Below, one piece after another: positions 47,252-56,515 of a DNA stretch of 64,000 nt. Each line of letters opens with the position of its first letter. The first letter of the stretch is position 1. Below the pieces are notes generated by a model, which saw nothing but the letters and a program-made list of their open reading frames with translations, ran no database searches and was not told the origin of the DNA. The stretch comes from CBDCVA01 sp965222935 [NCBI: Candidatus Latescibacterota bacterium]. GTDB lineage: Bacteria; Latescibacterota; CBDCVA01. The stretch covers positions 744,001 to 808,000 of the forward strand of contig CBDCVA010000002.1 of NCBI GenBank assembly GCA_965222935.1. Reading direction: 5' to 3'. A program made the translations under genes and the position numbers.

Positions 47252-49291
47252 TCAGTAGTACCGGGAATGCCCCGGGATGAGCCCTCCTTCGCCCGGAGAC
47301 AAGATGAGGCTGGCGATGACGTAGAGCGCGTACCCTGCGAGGTGGCCAACCACCAGCCCGATGAAGAAGGGCTTGCCCCGCTCGTAAAGGGACTGACCCC
47401 CGATCCTGATGAGGACCACCTTGGCGAGCCACGCAAGAAAGAAGGCGCCGGAATTGCATTTATTCCCATCCACGACCGGGCAGGTGAGGCCGATCGGGTG
47501 AAGCGGCCACCAGGGGAAGCGGTAGCGCGCGAAGATCAGAAAGCCCGTCACGGCCGCGCCGATGCCCATGAACCCCAATCTCTGAGGGTCGGGGCCGTGC
47601 GGGTTTTTCATCTTCGCGGTGATGTAATCGTAGCCGAAGCCGCCCTGATACACCCATCCCGCAAAGTTGTGAGCTCCAATCTGGTAAGCCGAATCGATGC
47701 GGTACCATAGCGCCACCGGAAAGGCGACCGCGAGGCCGAGGATCGTGGCGATGACAATGACCCGACCGTTCATCCTCAGCCAGTCCGCGAGCTTGGCGCC
47801 GTGCGCGGTGCCGGGCAGGAAGATGGTCCACAAATGCGTGATCCAACCGAAAGAGAACGCGATCCCCACCATGCTGGGCACCGACATGCCGGCCGATCCC
47901 AGCGTGTGCATCGTGAACGCCTGCGGTTCCAGCGTCGGCTTGACGTAGGGCAGACCGCTTTCGACGACGAGCCGCGTGGTCCCGAAGTAGGCCAGAACGG
48001 CTGCGGACAAAAAGACCAAGATCACAAGAGCCGACATCCCCGTCCGGGCCATGAAAGCGGCCGTGTACACGAGGCCTGCGGCAAGACAGATGACGGCAAG
48101 GCGCGGCGACATCAGTTCACGTTCATCGCTCTGTGTTCGGAGCCCCCGCCAGGCGCGGCGGAAGACGTCGGCCAGGTGGTGGCGTGCGGCCCAGACGCCG
48201 TAAAGGATGAAGACGCTGAAAGCGCCGTACGACTGCCAGGCCAAAGAAGCGTAGCCCTGACCATACTCGGCGACCTCGGCGCCGCCGGTCGCATAGCCGG
48301 TGCGGGTGAACAGAGCTTGCTGGAAGCGGACCAGAAACTGGAAGAACCAGAAACTGAACAGGATTTCGGGATTGACGAAGTAGCACAGTCCAATCATCCA
48401 GGGCGTAGCGGCGAAGATGATGGCGGGGAACGTCCTGCCGAGGTTGACCCACCCCCCGAACCGGATGAGGGGGAGTCCCGGCTTGAGAAACGTCACCGCG
48501 TTCCAAGCGAAGATGCCGAAGATTAGGAAGAAGGCTACGAGGAAGGCCGGCTTCTTGGCGACGGCGGGCAGGAGCGCGCGCGAGGCGCTGTCCTCCATCA
48601 ACGCCATGGGCGCATTCATCAAGGGAAAGAGCAGCCGCTCGTTCTCCACCCACTGCTTGCGAAACAGCGCCACCAGCGCGATGCCGATCAGGAAGAACGC
48701 CGCCAGCAAGCCCAACCACCACAACAGCGGAGGGAGCCAGGCCATCCACGGGACGCTTTCGCCCCTAGGCAGACCCTGGAAAAACCAGGTGATGACCTTG
48801 CCCGTGTCGTCGGGCACCATCCAGCCCGGGATTTTGTCCAGAAAGAGATCGGCCCATTCATTCTCGGGCGAGGCGTAGTAGCGTGGCGCCGTCAGGGCGA
48901 TGACCAGCCACATCACCACGCCCTGTGCGACCACCGCAACGAGCGCCATGACGAAGACGACGGTGATCTCCTGGGGCCGGAGCGCCCAGGCGCGGTTGGC
49001 GAGCTTGAAGGCTACGTTGACGACGAAGACGAAGAAAAACAGTACGAGGGCCGGCAGCCAGGGGAAATAGCCCATACCCAGCCCCCCGACGCGGTGTCCG
49101 AGGAGGAGGAACGGGAAGAGGTAGGCGGTGGCGCCCGCCGACAGGATACCCAGAACCAACGCGCGCACCGTGAGACCGGAGGCGCCGAGACCTAGCCGAC
49201 GCTGCGGCTGGACGGCTTCTTCGGTACGCGGGGCACTCTCTTCAAAGGCCACGACGGGGATCCTCCCGGCGGCACCGCCGTCAGGCGCCAC
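47252..49291 (-). CDS. DUF6785-type polytopic membrane protein (transporter-like)
   Basis: A 679-residue inner-membrane protein with about 14 hydrophobic helices, separated by loops such as 'RPQEITVVFVMALVA' and 'FFQGLPRGESVPWMAWLPP'. The layout resembles the DUF6785/DUF6784 family, remote relatives of oligopeptide transporters. The substrate is unknown. The N-terminal 30 residues are soluble; the start is GTG. In this catabolic block it could import a peptide or glycan breakdown product. The gene upstream on the same strand (CBM9-like) is separated by a likely terminator. Confidence 0.75.
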   Translation of the reverse strand: MAPDGGAAGRIPVVAFEESAPRTEEAVQPQRRLGLGASGLTVRALVLGILSAGATAYLFPFLLLGHRVGGLGMGYFPWLPALVLFFFVFVVNVAFKLANRAWALRPQEITVVFVMALVAVVAQGVVMWLVIALTAPRYYASPENEWADLFLDKIPGWMVPDDTGKVITWFFQGLPRGESVPWMAWLPPLLWWLGLLAAFFLIGIALVALFRKQWVENERLLFPLMNAPMALMEDSASRALLPAVAKKPAFLVAFFLIFGIFAWNAVTFLKPGLPLIRFGGWVNLGRTFPAIIFAATPWMIGLCYFVNPEILFSFWFFQFLVRFQQALFTRTGYATGGAEVAEYGQGYASLAWQSYGAFSVFILYGVWAARHHLADVFRRAWRGLRTQSDERELMSPRLAVICLAAGLVYTAAFMARTGMSALVILVFLSAAVLAYFGTTRLVVESGLPYVKPTLEPQAFTMHTLGSAGMSVPSMVGIAFSFGWITHLWTIFLPGTAHGAKLADWLRMNGRVIVIATILGLAVAFPVALWYRIDSAYQIGAHNFAGWVYQGGFGYDYITAKMKNPHGPDPQRLGFMGIGAAVTGFLIFARYRFPWWPLHPIGLTCPVVDGNKCNSGAFFLAWLAKVVLIRIGGQSLYERGKPFFIGLVVGHLAGYALYVIASLILSPGEGGLIPGHSRYY

Positions 49292-49420
49292 GAGGGCTCT
49301 GGACGAGGGTCCTGCACATGTACGTCCCTGCCCCGCGCTCTGTCAAGCGCGGTTGGTGCAGAAAACCCGAACTGCCCTGGATCTCCGGCCCGCTCATGGA
49401 GCGCGGCGGGCCGGAAATGA

Positions 49421-49457
49421 GAAGGCCGGAAACCTCAGAACGAGATCCCCGGCCTTC
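49421..49457 (-). terminator. Probable terminator after CBM9-like gene 2
   Basis: A 9-bp inverted repeat GAAGGCCGG / CCGGCCTTC with an 19-base loop starts 23 bases past the stop codon of the CBM9-like gene. The following bases TCATTTCC are only weakly T-rich, so termination strength is uncertain. Confidence 0.45.
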
Positions 49458-49479
49458 GGAGACGCTGGGTCCGTGAGAC

Positions 49480-50406
49480 CTACTTGAAGAGCTGCTTGAT
49501 CTGGCCCCAGCTCGACGTTTCGACGGCTGTCTCTTCATCAACGAACCGCGTCCAACTCCAGGCGTCCGGATAGCTCGTCGGCTCTCCCGAGTGAACCGTG
49601 AACGAGCCGTCACCCCTCGCGCCGTCCGCGTCCTTCAGACCGAACACGAAGCCCGGTTCTTTCCCCACGATGTTGCCGGGCGTATACGAGGGGTCAGCGC
49701 CGGAATGACGGATGCCCTCCCAGCCTATCCAGGCCTCACCTTGCCAACTCCCGCCCAAGGCCTCGGCATGGACGCCATCGTCGTGGATGATCGACCTTCC
49801 TTCGGCCCAGTCGTAGTCGTTGTGGTGCTGCATCGACACGCCGCCGAGCTTGTCGATGCTGCGCATCGTATCCCGGGGACCCATACCGTCGGTACTGCCC
49901 CCACCGGCGCGAAACTGGAAGCTTACGTAGCCCTCCTCCGTGTAGGAGCCAACGCCGCCTTTGGTGTCGACGCCCATACCATAGACATCCGAGTTGTTGT
50001 AGGACGGGCTGTCGGGGCCGACGCTGTGATTGTCCCAGATGTTATCGGTCACCATGAAGGCGACGTAGATCCCCGTATCGTCCCACGCGGAGAAGTGCTC
50101 CCACGAGAAGTCGTCGCTGGTCCCGGCCTCCGCGCCCTCGTGCGGGCCCGTCGCTCCCGGAGGTGACGAGGCCACGTCAGGAGTGTACCAGGCCTGCTGT
50201 GTGATGCGGTCCCAGTCCCATACACCGTCGGTGTAAGCGAAGTCCACCCACTCGGACGGATCGCCGTCGATGGTCACCATCGTGCCGGCGGGCAGCTTGG
50301 GAGTCTCCCACCATTCATCCTCAAGCCGAGCGCTCGCCGTGTTGGCCGCGACGACGGAAGCGAGTACGACGACAGCTAGGGCTAAGAGCCATTTGCCGTT
50401 CCTCAT
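49480..50406 (-). CDS. Secreted CBM9-like (DOMON-related) protein, copy 2
   Basis: A 308-residue exported protein, the same length as its paralogue at 4793-5719. The signal peptide is at about 1-26 ('LALAVVVLASVVAANTASA'). It has 'VTIDGDPSEWVDFAYTDG' and 'SAWDDTGIYVAFMVTDN', the two hallmark CBM9-like motifs, and ends 'VETSSWGQIKQLFK', nearly identical to the tail of copy 1. The ATG at 50406 with GGAGAGG upstream is preferred to 50421 and 50442. A strong promoter lies at 50561-50588. Likely binds carbohydrate outside the cell. Confidence 0.8.
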   Translation of the reverse strand: MRNGKWLLALAVVVLASVVAANTASARLEDEWWETPKLPAGTMVTIDGDPSEWVDFAYTDGVWDWDRITQQAWYTPDVASSPPGATGPHEGAEAGTSDDFSWEHFSAWDDTGIYVAFMVTDNIWDNHSVGPDSPSYNNSDVYGMGVDTKGGVGSYTEEGYVSFQFRAGGGSTDGMGPRDTMRSIDKLGGVSMQHHNDYDWAEGRSIIHDDGVHAEALGGSWQGEAWIGWEGIRHSGADPSYTPGNIVGKEPGFVFGLKDADGARGDGSFTVHSGEPTSYPDAWSWTRFVDEETAVETSSWGQIKQLFK

Positions 50407-50481
50407 GATCCACCTCTCCATTGCTAAACTACGACGATGCAATGCTCCCTGACCGAGGGGTTCGGCGGTCCCTAGATAGGT

Positions 50482-50503
50482 TCGCCAATCCTTCCCTTGG
50501 CGA
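50482..50503 (-). promoter_or_regulatory. Leader hairpin of CBM9-like gene 2
   Basis: TCGCCAA / TTGGCGA forms a perfect 7-bp stem with an 8-base loop in the 147-base leader between promoter and ATG. It may affect message stability or regulation. The rest of 50407-50723 (317 bases) shows no gene. Confidence 0.4.
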
Positions 50504-50560
50504 CGCCGGGTCTCCGATCTGTCCCCTTCGCCTTAAGCAAAGGGTAGAGCCTCTAAGACT

Positions 50561-50588
50561 AATATAGTCTCTCTCTCGCACATGTCAA
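50561..50588 (-). promoter_or_regulatory. Promoter of CBM9-like gene 2
   Basis: On the minus strand TTGACA (50588-50583), 16 bases, TATATT (50566-50561). A near-consensus sigma-70-type promoter with predicted start near 50553. Confidence 0.65.
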
Positions 50589-50723
50589 GAGCTATTTGAC
50601 GCCTTCAACGCGGGCCCCAGCGCATCGCGAGGCGCTGCCTTGCATCAGCGCCATAGGACGGGGTTGGGGCGATCCGGAGGGCAAGCCAAGCGCTCGCCAT
50701 GTTGATTGCAACGCCGCTCGTTG

Positions 50724-51809
50724 TCAGGAGGAGGGAGGGACGCTATGTGGGTCGTCGCCCCTGCGGTTGGCCAGAGAGCGGGGCGTCAGATCGAAGAGAG
50801 TCTGGTGGCCGCCAAAGAAGCGCTCCAGCTCGTCCACCATCAGCGTGAAGAGGCGTTGATGGCCGGCAGCGGTGACACCGGCAATGTGGGGGCTCAGGAA
50901 GACGTTGGGGAGGTGGATGGCCTCACACTCCGCTGGAATCGGTTCCGGATCGAAGACATCCAGCCCGGCGATGATGTCTCCACGCTTCAGCCGAGAAATC
51001 AGCGCACCTGAGTCGATGACGGCGCCCCTCGAGACGTTCACGAGCACGGCGCCCGAAGGAATGAGGTCTAGCTCACGTTGGCCAATCATCCCGCGGGTCA
51101 TGGGTGTCAAGGGCGCGAGGCATACGATCACGTCGGACTGCGACAGTACATGGTCGAGCGATGTCCCCAGAAAGCCGAGCGCATCCGCCATTTCCCTGGG
51201 GAGATAGGGGTCGTACACACGGATATCGACCTTGAACGGCCGCAGGAACTCGATTAACCGCTGGCCGATATGGCCGCAGCCGATCAAACCAACGCGCTTG
51301 CCCGTGAGTTCGCCATGTAGATAGCCTGGATCATCCCGCGGGGGTTTGCTGCCGTCCCCAGCGATCATACGACGAAAATGGGCGCCGCCGTTACGCAACG
51401 AGATCAGGATCAACGCAAGTGCCCATTCAGCAACCGGGAAGGACGATCCATGGGTCGTATCCACAGTGCGGATACGTCGTTCCCAAGCTGCCTGGACATC
51501 GATACGGCTGGCAAAGCGATCTCCCTCTAAATCTCCAATAATACGCAGCTTAGGCGCCCGATCCATTATTTCGGCGCTGATCCGAGGCGCGCCGCGCAGG
51601 ACGACGATGCCGTCGAAGTCGCCCACCCGATCGAGCAAGCGCGCTATGCTGGCTGGGTCTTCGTTCGCAGCAACGTCCGTCCCTCCCTCACAGACACACC
51701 TCTCCCAGTCGGCAAAGGTATTAAGCCGTTCCAGGTCCGACGGCATCATATAGGCTTCGCCAATCTTTTCATTGTGGACCAGGAGCACCCTCGGGCGAGA
51801 AGTTGACAT
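50724..51809 (-). CDS. D-2-hydroxyacid dehydrogenase family protein
   Basis: A 361-residue NAD(P)-dependent dehydrogenase. The Rossmann motif 'GLIGCGHIGQRLIEFL' is at about 170, followed by the catalytic arginine in 'NVSRGAVID', the glutamate in 'FDPEPIP' and the histidine in 'LSPHIAG', the R-E-H set of the family. These enzymes reduce 2-keto acids such as hydroxypyruvate or glyoxylate. The C-terminus runs about 30 residues past the usual end. GGAGG lies 8 bases before the ATG. In this block it could work in sugar-acid catabolism. Confidence 0.88.
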   Translation of the reverse strand: MSTSRPRVLLVHNEKIGEAYMMPSDLERLNTFADWERCVCEGGTDVAANEDPASIARLLDRVGDFDGIVVLRGAPRISAEIMDRAPKLRIIGDLEGDRFASRIDVQAAWERRIRTVDTTHGSSFPVAEWALALILISLRNGGAHFRRMIAGDGSKPPRDDPGYLHGELTGKRVGLIGCGHIGQRLIEFLRPFKVDIRVYDPYLPREMADALGFLGTSLDHVLSQSDVIVCLAPLTPMTRGMIGQRELDLIPSGAVLVNVSRGAVIDSGALISRLKRGDIIAGLDVFDPEPIPAECEAIHLPNVFLSPHIAGVTAAGHQRLFTLMVDELERFFGGHQTLFDLTPRSLANRRGDDPHSVPPSS

Positions 51810-51845
51810 GGGGCAGACCTCCGTTGCTCATCTCAGCCGACAACT

Positions 51846-51930
51846 CCCCCATCCAAGTGCGGGCGCCCAAAGAACGCTCCGCCATTGACGACGCTAACCC
51901 CATAGGTGCTCCTGAGCGCCGTCAATGTGG
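51846..51930. repeat. Dispersed non-coding repeat, copy B
   Basis: CCCCATCCAAGTGCGGGC followed by GCCCAAAGAACGC and then CCATTGACGACGC, sharing order and wording with copy C at 61246-61330 and partly with copy A. It contains an inverted repeat CATTGACG (51883-51890) / CGTCAATG (51920-51927), so it could fold as a hairpin. Located between two minus-strand genes. Confidence 0.55.
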
Positions 51931-52002
51931 GTCCTCCAAGCGGCGTTCGGGTGCCAGTCGACCGCGTCTACGATGAAGCTTCAGTGACCACTGGCAGCAA
52001 GC

Positions 52003-53736
52003 TCATTTAAGGTCAACGCCGCCGTGCTCGCTCGACAAGCTGTCGAGGCGTGGGGACCTCAGCTCCTGCCGCAGCTCCTCCGCGAACAACTTCAGGGATG
52101 ATGGGACGTGGTAAAAATCGGTCTTCACGGGAGAGGCCGCCAGGGGGTTATTCACGATGGTGCCCTTCAGGTCTCTGGCGGCGCATTCGGCGAGCACGGC
52201 ATTGATCCTCTCCTCGGTCAGGGCGCCCAGCTTCATGTCCATATACATGTCCATGCCCATGCTCCAGAGGATCGCATCATCGATGTTCCCGCGAAGGAGA
52301 CCCAGCACTTTCTCGTGAAGAGACCTCTCGATCTTGCCCTCAAGGCTCCGCCAGAGCGCCGTCGCTTCGGTAGCGAGCTTCACGGCCTCTTCCTTCTCCG
52401 ACATCATTTCCGCCTTGAGTTCCCGCGTGATCGGCTGGGGCGTGAAAATCAAGCGGGTGCGCGGATTAGCGCGGATTTCCGTTTGCCGCTCGGCACTGTA
52501 CATGCCCAGCGGCCAGGTCTGCCCCATCATGCCCTGATGTCGCGGGCTTTGGCGGCAGGGACCACAGAGCCGCGAGTCGAGATACGCCAGCGTCGGATAG
52601 CGGCTGTGAAGCTGCGTCCACAGCCCCCCGAACTCGAACACCCCCTGGGCGGCGCGGCTCATCTTGTCCACGACCTCTACGACACTGGCGGCAGCCTCCG
52701 CTCCAAAGGATTCGCGGGCCCAGTCCAGTGCGATTCGGTTCGGATCGGCCAGAGGATCTCGGATGAATCGGGAGATGGCGTACCAGTTGATCATGTTGAG
52801 CGGATGGTCCCAATCGTCGTAATGGACAATCGCCATGACCCACAGACCGGTCTGCCCGGTTCGCACCATGTCGCGCATCACAGCGCTCCACTCGCCCAGC
52901 ATAGCCCACGGGAAGTCGTGCACGCCCCGGTACTCCCCAGCCAGTTGAATGCTGGTCATGTAGGGCGACTCGCCCTTCTCGTCAGGGGCGATGGTGTCAA
53001 AGAGCGGATGGCGGGGATAGCCGGGGTGGTAATCCCAGTAGTACAGCTTCATCACGATGCGCGCATTCTCGGGGAGCTCCCCACTCATGCCGTCAAAGTA
53101 CATGGCCTCCTCATACTGGCCTCCGGGATCGTCCTGGCACGTCTCCCAGAAGAGGACGCCACCGTGCTCGGCCAATAGACCCGCCACCAGTCGGATGGCG
53201 TCGCGAGCCCGCTCCCGCTCGGTGTGCCGCCCGCAGACTTCGCAATCGCACATCCAAGGCGTTCCGTTAATGAAAACGTACCCCGTGCCGTTCATACGGT
53301 AGCCGAGCAGATCAGGAATCCGCTGGAAATCGCCGGCGATGCGCTGTTTCCAGTATTCCCTCGTCTCCGGCTGGTAGGGGCAGAGCTTCCTCGAGTGCCT
53401 TTTCACCGCCCACAATTCGGGCTCTCTCTGCGCCGGCCAGGACTTTTTCCCCTCGAGCTCGTACCAGTCGCGACGGATGATCAAGCCTAGCCCCTTGCCT
53501 CTCAGGTACTTCGCGAAAGCCCTTACAGCCTCCGGATTGTCTTCGGGATTCATGTAGATCGAAATCGCGTTGTATCCCCACCGGATGCAATCTTCCACAA
53601 ACTCTACCGTCTTGGTGCCGGGCACCGGATTCTGCATCTCTTTCCACGTCAGGAAACTCTTGGTGGAGCTGAACACATTGATGCCGTCCGGTGCGTTCCA
53701 CGGCTCAATGACGCGCCATTTGAAATTCTCAAACAT
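52003..53736 (-). CDS. Glycoside hydrolase-like TIM-barrel protein
   Basis: A 577-residue protein without signal peptide. The first 330 residues read as a (beta/alpha)8 barrel: 'EFVEDCIRWGYNAISIYMN', 'RIPDLLGYRMNGTGYVF', 'GVLFWETCQDDPGG' and 'WAMLGEWSAVM'. The rest is helical ('PNRIALDWARESFGAEAAAS'), recalling the C-terminal region of alpha-glucuronidases, but I cannot place it in a named GH family. The CxxC-like 'WMCDCEVCGRH' is unusual. ATG 53736 after AGGGAGA is preferred to 53793. Downstream of a sulfatase and upstream of a D-2-hydroxyacid dehydrogenase on the same strand, consistent with glycan degradation. Confidence 0.65.
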   Translation of the reverse strand: MFENFKWRVIEPWNAPDGINVFSSTKSFLTWKEMQNPVPGTKTVEFVEDCIRWGYNAISIYMNPEDNPEAVRAFAKYLRGKGLGLIIRRDWYELEGKKSWPAQREPELWAVKRHSRKLCPYQPETREYWKQRIAGDFQRIPDLLGYRMNGTGYVFINGTPWMCDCEVCGRHTERERARDAIRLVAGLLAEHGGVLFWETCQDDPGGQYEEAMYFDGMSGELPENARIVMKLYYWDYHPGYPRHPLFDTIAPDEKGESPYMTSIQLAGEYRGVHDFPWAMLGEWSAVMRDMVRTGQTGLWVMAIVHYDDWDHPLNMINWYAISRFIRDPLADPNRIALDWARESFGAEAAASVVEVVDKMSRAAQGVFEFGGLWTQLHSRYPTLAYLDSRLCGPCRQSPRHQGMMGQTWPLGMYSAERQTEIRANPRTRLIFTPQPITRELKAEMMSEKEEAVKLATEATALWRSLEGKIERSLHEKVLGLLRGNIDDAILWSMGMDMYMDMKLGALTEERINAVLAECAARDLKGTIVNNPLAASPVKTDFYHVPSSLKLFAEELRQELRSPRLDSLSSEHGGVDLK

Positions 53737-53950
53737 GGCAGTGTCTCCCTTTTGTGATCGTTTGCTCGGGTGCGGGTCCCCGCACAGGTTCACCGACCTT
53801 CCCTCAGAGGTTCGCGCAGCATACTATCGGACAAAAACCAAGTTGCTAAAAGAAGCAGCAGGAACGGAAGAGAAGCGGCTGGAATATGACGCTTGCTACG
53901 AGGGAGAGTGTGTGGCAGGGAGAACTCTACAGTGCGCGATCCCTCACGTC

Positions 53951-55375
53951 TCACCCGCGATCATACCCGCGCGCGCAGTCGCTGCGACACCGCTGCTCCG
54001 CCTCATCGGGCTCGTAGCCAAGCTCCCGGACCAGCGCCTCGTGCATCGCATCTACGCGCCCGGATTGTTCCGCTACCGCCGCCACATTGTGGAACTCCTT
54101 CGGGTCCACCTCCAGGTTGTAAAGCTCCCGCTCTGCGCCGCGCCGTCCGTCAGCAGGCGTGTGGTAGACGTACTTCCACGGCCCACGACGGTACATGACG
54201 AACCCCGAGGCGATGTTGTGCCCGTAATACTCGCTGAGGGCCTCATCCTTCCAGGGTGCTGCTTCGGCGTCGAGCCACCGAAGCATCGAGTCGCCGTCCC
54301 AGTCGGCGGGCGCATTGCCTCCTGCCAGAGCGATGATCGTCTGCACCAGGTCCACGAGCGAACAGGCGCCCGCGCGCCTCTGGCCGCCTTTCCAGCGCTC
54401 CGGCCACCTCACGATGAGGGGGATACGCGCTGCGTGCTCGTACATGCTGCACTTCCACCACAGGCCGTGGTCACCCTTGTTCTCTCCGTGATCCGACGTG
54501 TAGATGACAACGGTGTTCTCCGCGGCGGCGCTGCGCTCGACGGCATCCACGACCGCTCCCACCTGCCTGTCGTACCACGCCACCAGCGCCCAGTAGAGCT
54601 CCCGACCCCGTCGAACCAGTTCGGGCTCCGCCCCATCCAGCCCGAACCCGTACCGCAGTTGCCGGTAGTTGGTCGGCAGCGATTCCAGAAGGCCCTCGGG
54701 AACCTCCGGCATCGGCACGCGCCCACGGTACTTGTCGTAGAGCTCCTGGGGCGCGGTCAGGGGAAAGTGGGGCGCAAGATGGCCGATGAACAGGAAGAAC
54801 GGCGGAAGTTCCTTCTGCCAGTTGGTGAGAAACTCGCAGGCGCGCGCGGTCACCATGCGGTCATGCAGCATGGTCTTCGAATCTTCCCCAGGATGGAAAT
54901 CGGCCGAGCGGTTCTGCCAGTCCCGCAGGTTGGAGGTCCTATCGTCCGGATGGCGGCGCTTGGCGACGCCTAGCTTGTGCCTCCGGTTGGCGCGCAACTC
55001 CGGCAGGATGTCCGTAAAGCCGTACCGGCGCGTGCGGTCGTAGTGTTGCTTGCCACACAGGTAGGTCTCGTAGCCCGCGCTCTGCAGGACGCGGGCGATG
55101 GAGGGATAGTCGTCCGAAGGCAGCCAGGAGCTATTGGCCCATGCGCCGCAGCGGCTGATGTACTTGCCGGCGGTGAAGCTCAGCCTCGCGGGGGCGCAAA
55201 GGGGCGATGTCGTGTAGCACGCATCGAAGGTAATGCCCTCGCGTGCCAGCCGGTCCAGGTGGGGCGTCTCGATGATCGGGTCGCCATAGCACCCCGTGAC
55301 CCCCGGATCGTGCTCATCGGACATGATGAGGACGATGTTCGGCTGGCTGGCTGAGGCGCGTGCGGTCGTCCGCAT
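53951..55375 (-). CDS. Sulfatase (formylglycine-dependent)
   Basis: A 474-residue type I sulfatase. C60 in 'SPLCAPARLSFTAGK' fits C-x-P-x-R; the position after Pro is Ala instead of the common Ser. Metal-binding 'IMSDEHDPGVTGCYGDP' is at the N-terminus and 'YTSDHGENKGDHGLWWK' near 300. No signal peptide. The C-terminal 'NLEVDPKEFHNVA' matches sulfatase ends. It sits in a minus-strand run with PhyH genes upstream and the GH-like gene downstream. Confidence 0.9.
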   Translation of the reverse strand: MRTTARASASQPNIVLIMSDEHDPGVTGCYGDPIIETPHLDRLAREGITFDACYTTSPLCAPARLSFTAGKYISRCGAWANSSWLPSDDYPSIARVLQSAGYETYLCGKQHYDRTRRYGFTDILPELRANRRHKLGVAKRRHPDDRTSNLRDWQNRSADFHPGEDSKTMLHDRMVTARACEFLTNWQKELPPFFLFIGHLAPHFPLTAPQELYDKYRGRVPMPEVPEGLLESLPTNYRQLRYGFGLDGAEPELVRRGRELYWALVAWYDRQVGAVVDAVERSAAAENTVVIYTSDHGENKGDHGLWWKCSMYEHAARIPLIVRWPERWKGGQRRAGACSLVDLVQTIIALAGGNAPADWDGDSMLRWLDAEAAPWKDEALSEYYGHNIASGFVMYRRGPWKYVYHTPADGRRGAERELYNLEVDPKEFHNVAAVAEQSGRVDAMHEALVRELGYEPDEAEQRCRSDCARGYDRG

Positions 55376-55388
55376 TCTTTCATCCCTG

Positions 55389-56267
55389 CTAGGGTTTTGC
55401 GTCCGCCGAGGGGTCTCGCGAATGGCCCGCCGCCTTTGCAGCTAGCTTGGTCGCCCCTCCGTTCGCGGCGATGAAACCCCAATGCCTTAAGAAGTCTATC
55501 CAGCGCCGGCGAATCGGGCTGCCGTCGGGATTGGCTATCCAGTGTTGCGGGCGTTCGATCAATGGAAACGACTTGACGAGGCCAGCCTCCGCCGCCTTTA
55601 TCTCGTCCATCGACGCCTCCTCCTCGGGCGTCTTCGGAGCGGCAAAGTAGTTGACGCTGCACATCCTCCGGTTAACTCCTCCGCCCCAACTGGCGTGCCA
55701 GATGCGGCTATCGAAGGCGACCACATCTCCAGGCTCCGACCTAGCAACATAGGCGGGCATCTCATCGACGTCGAGGCCGCCCTTGTCAACGACCCCCTCG
55801 TTGGACTCTTTGAAGGCAATCCTCTTGATGTCCGAGTGGAGGGGCTCCTTGTGGGAGCCGGATATTAAGCGGAGGGCGCCGGTCTTCTCATCCAGCGGCT
55901 GCAAGTAGGAGGCGAACTTGAGTCCGCGCCTGGCGGGGTTATCCGCATCGGGATGCCACTCCGTCCGGTCACCGTCGAAGGAGTTGGAGTTGCAGGTTCG
56001 CCCGATAACGTCCCTGCCCAAGAGTTGCTCGGCGGACCCCAGGAAGCGAGTATCTTCCAGGAGTGAGGCCAGGAACGGCGTATCGGGTCCCAGATTGGAC
56101 CAGTTGAACTGCTTGCGGATGCCCCGACGCTCGGTATTGGCCGTGGCCCAGGCGAGGCCGAGATCGAACTCCGAGGTTATGGTCCTGAGCTCGTCCGAGG
56201 TAAAGACGCCCTCCAGAACCACGAAGCCAAAGACCTCGAACTGAATAATCTGGCTTTGTGTAAGCAT
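55389..56267 (-). CDS. Phytanoyl-CoA dioxygenase (PhyH) family protein, copy 3
   Basis: A 292-residue Fe(II)/2-oxoglutarate enzyme. The triad is H105-x-D107 in 'RTEWHPDADN' and distal H191 in 'DSRIWHASWGGG', with R200/R201 positioned for 2-oxoglutarate. The block 'TGALRLISGSHKEPL' precedes it as in other PhyH proteins. ATG 56267, 7 bases after GGAGG, is preferred to 56384. It ends 13 bases before the sulfatase start, so the two are probably co-transcribed, and a further PhyH lies just upstream. Confidence 0.9.
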   Translation of the reverse strand: MLTQSQIIQFEVFGFVVLEGVFTSDELRTITSEFDLGLAWATANTERRGIRKQFNWSNLGPDTPFLASLLEDTRFLGSAEQLLGRDVIGRTCNSNSFDGDRTEWHPDADNPARRGLKFASYLQPLDEKTGALRLISGSHKEPLHSDIKRIAFKESNEGVVDKGGLDVDEMPAYVARSEPGDVVAFDSRIWHASWGGGVNRRMCSVNYFAAPKTPEEEASMDEIKAAEAGLVKSFPLIERPQHWIANPDGSPIRRRWIDFLRHWGFIAANGGATKLAAKAAGHSRDPSADAKP

Positions 56268-56515
56268 AGCGTCCTCCGTCCATTGGATGATCGCCCCAGC
56301 GGCACCGAATGCCCGGCGTCCATGGGACGGGCGATCCGGTGCACCCATTATACCTAAACCGTCAAAGCAAAAAAAGCCTTGCACATGACTGTTGGGGAGA
56401 AACAGGAACGGTTTTTCCGGAACGGCACACCAGTGGAGAGGCCAAGATCACGTTCGGAGCGAGCGGATATGAATCGGGGCTTAACGGGCGATGCAGTGAA
56501 ACTGCCGGGGGTAGG

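Noticed and set aside
53570-54973. 467-aa plus-strand frame opposite the sulfatase
   Set aside because: Mirror of the sulfatase and GH-like genes; His/Arg-rich composition without domains.
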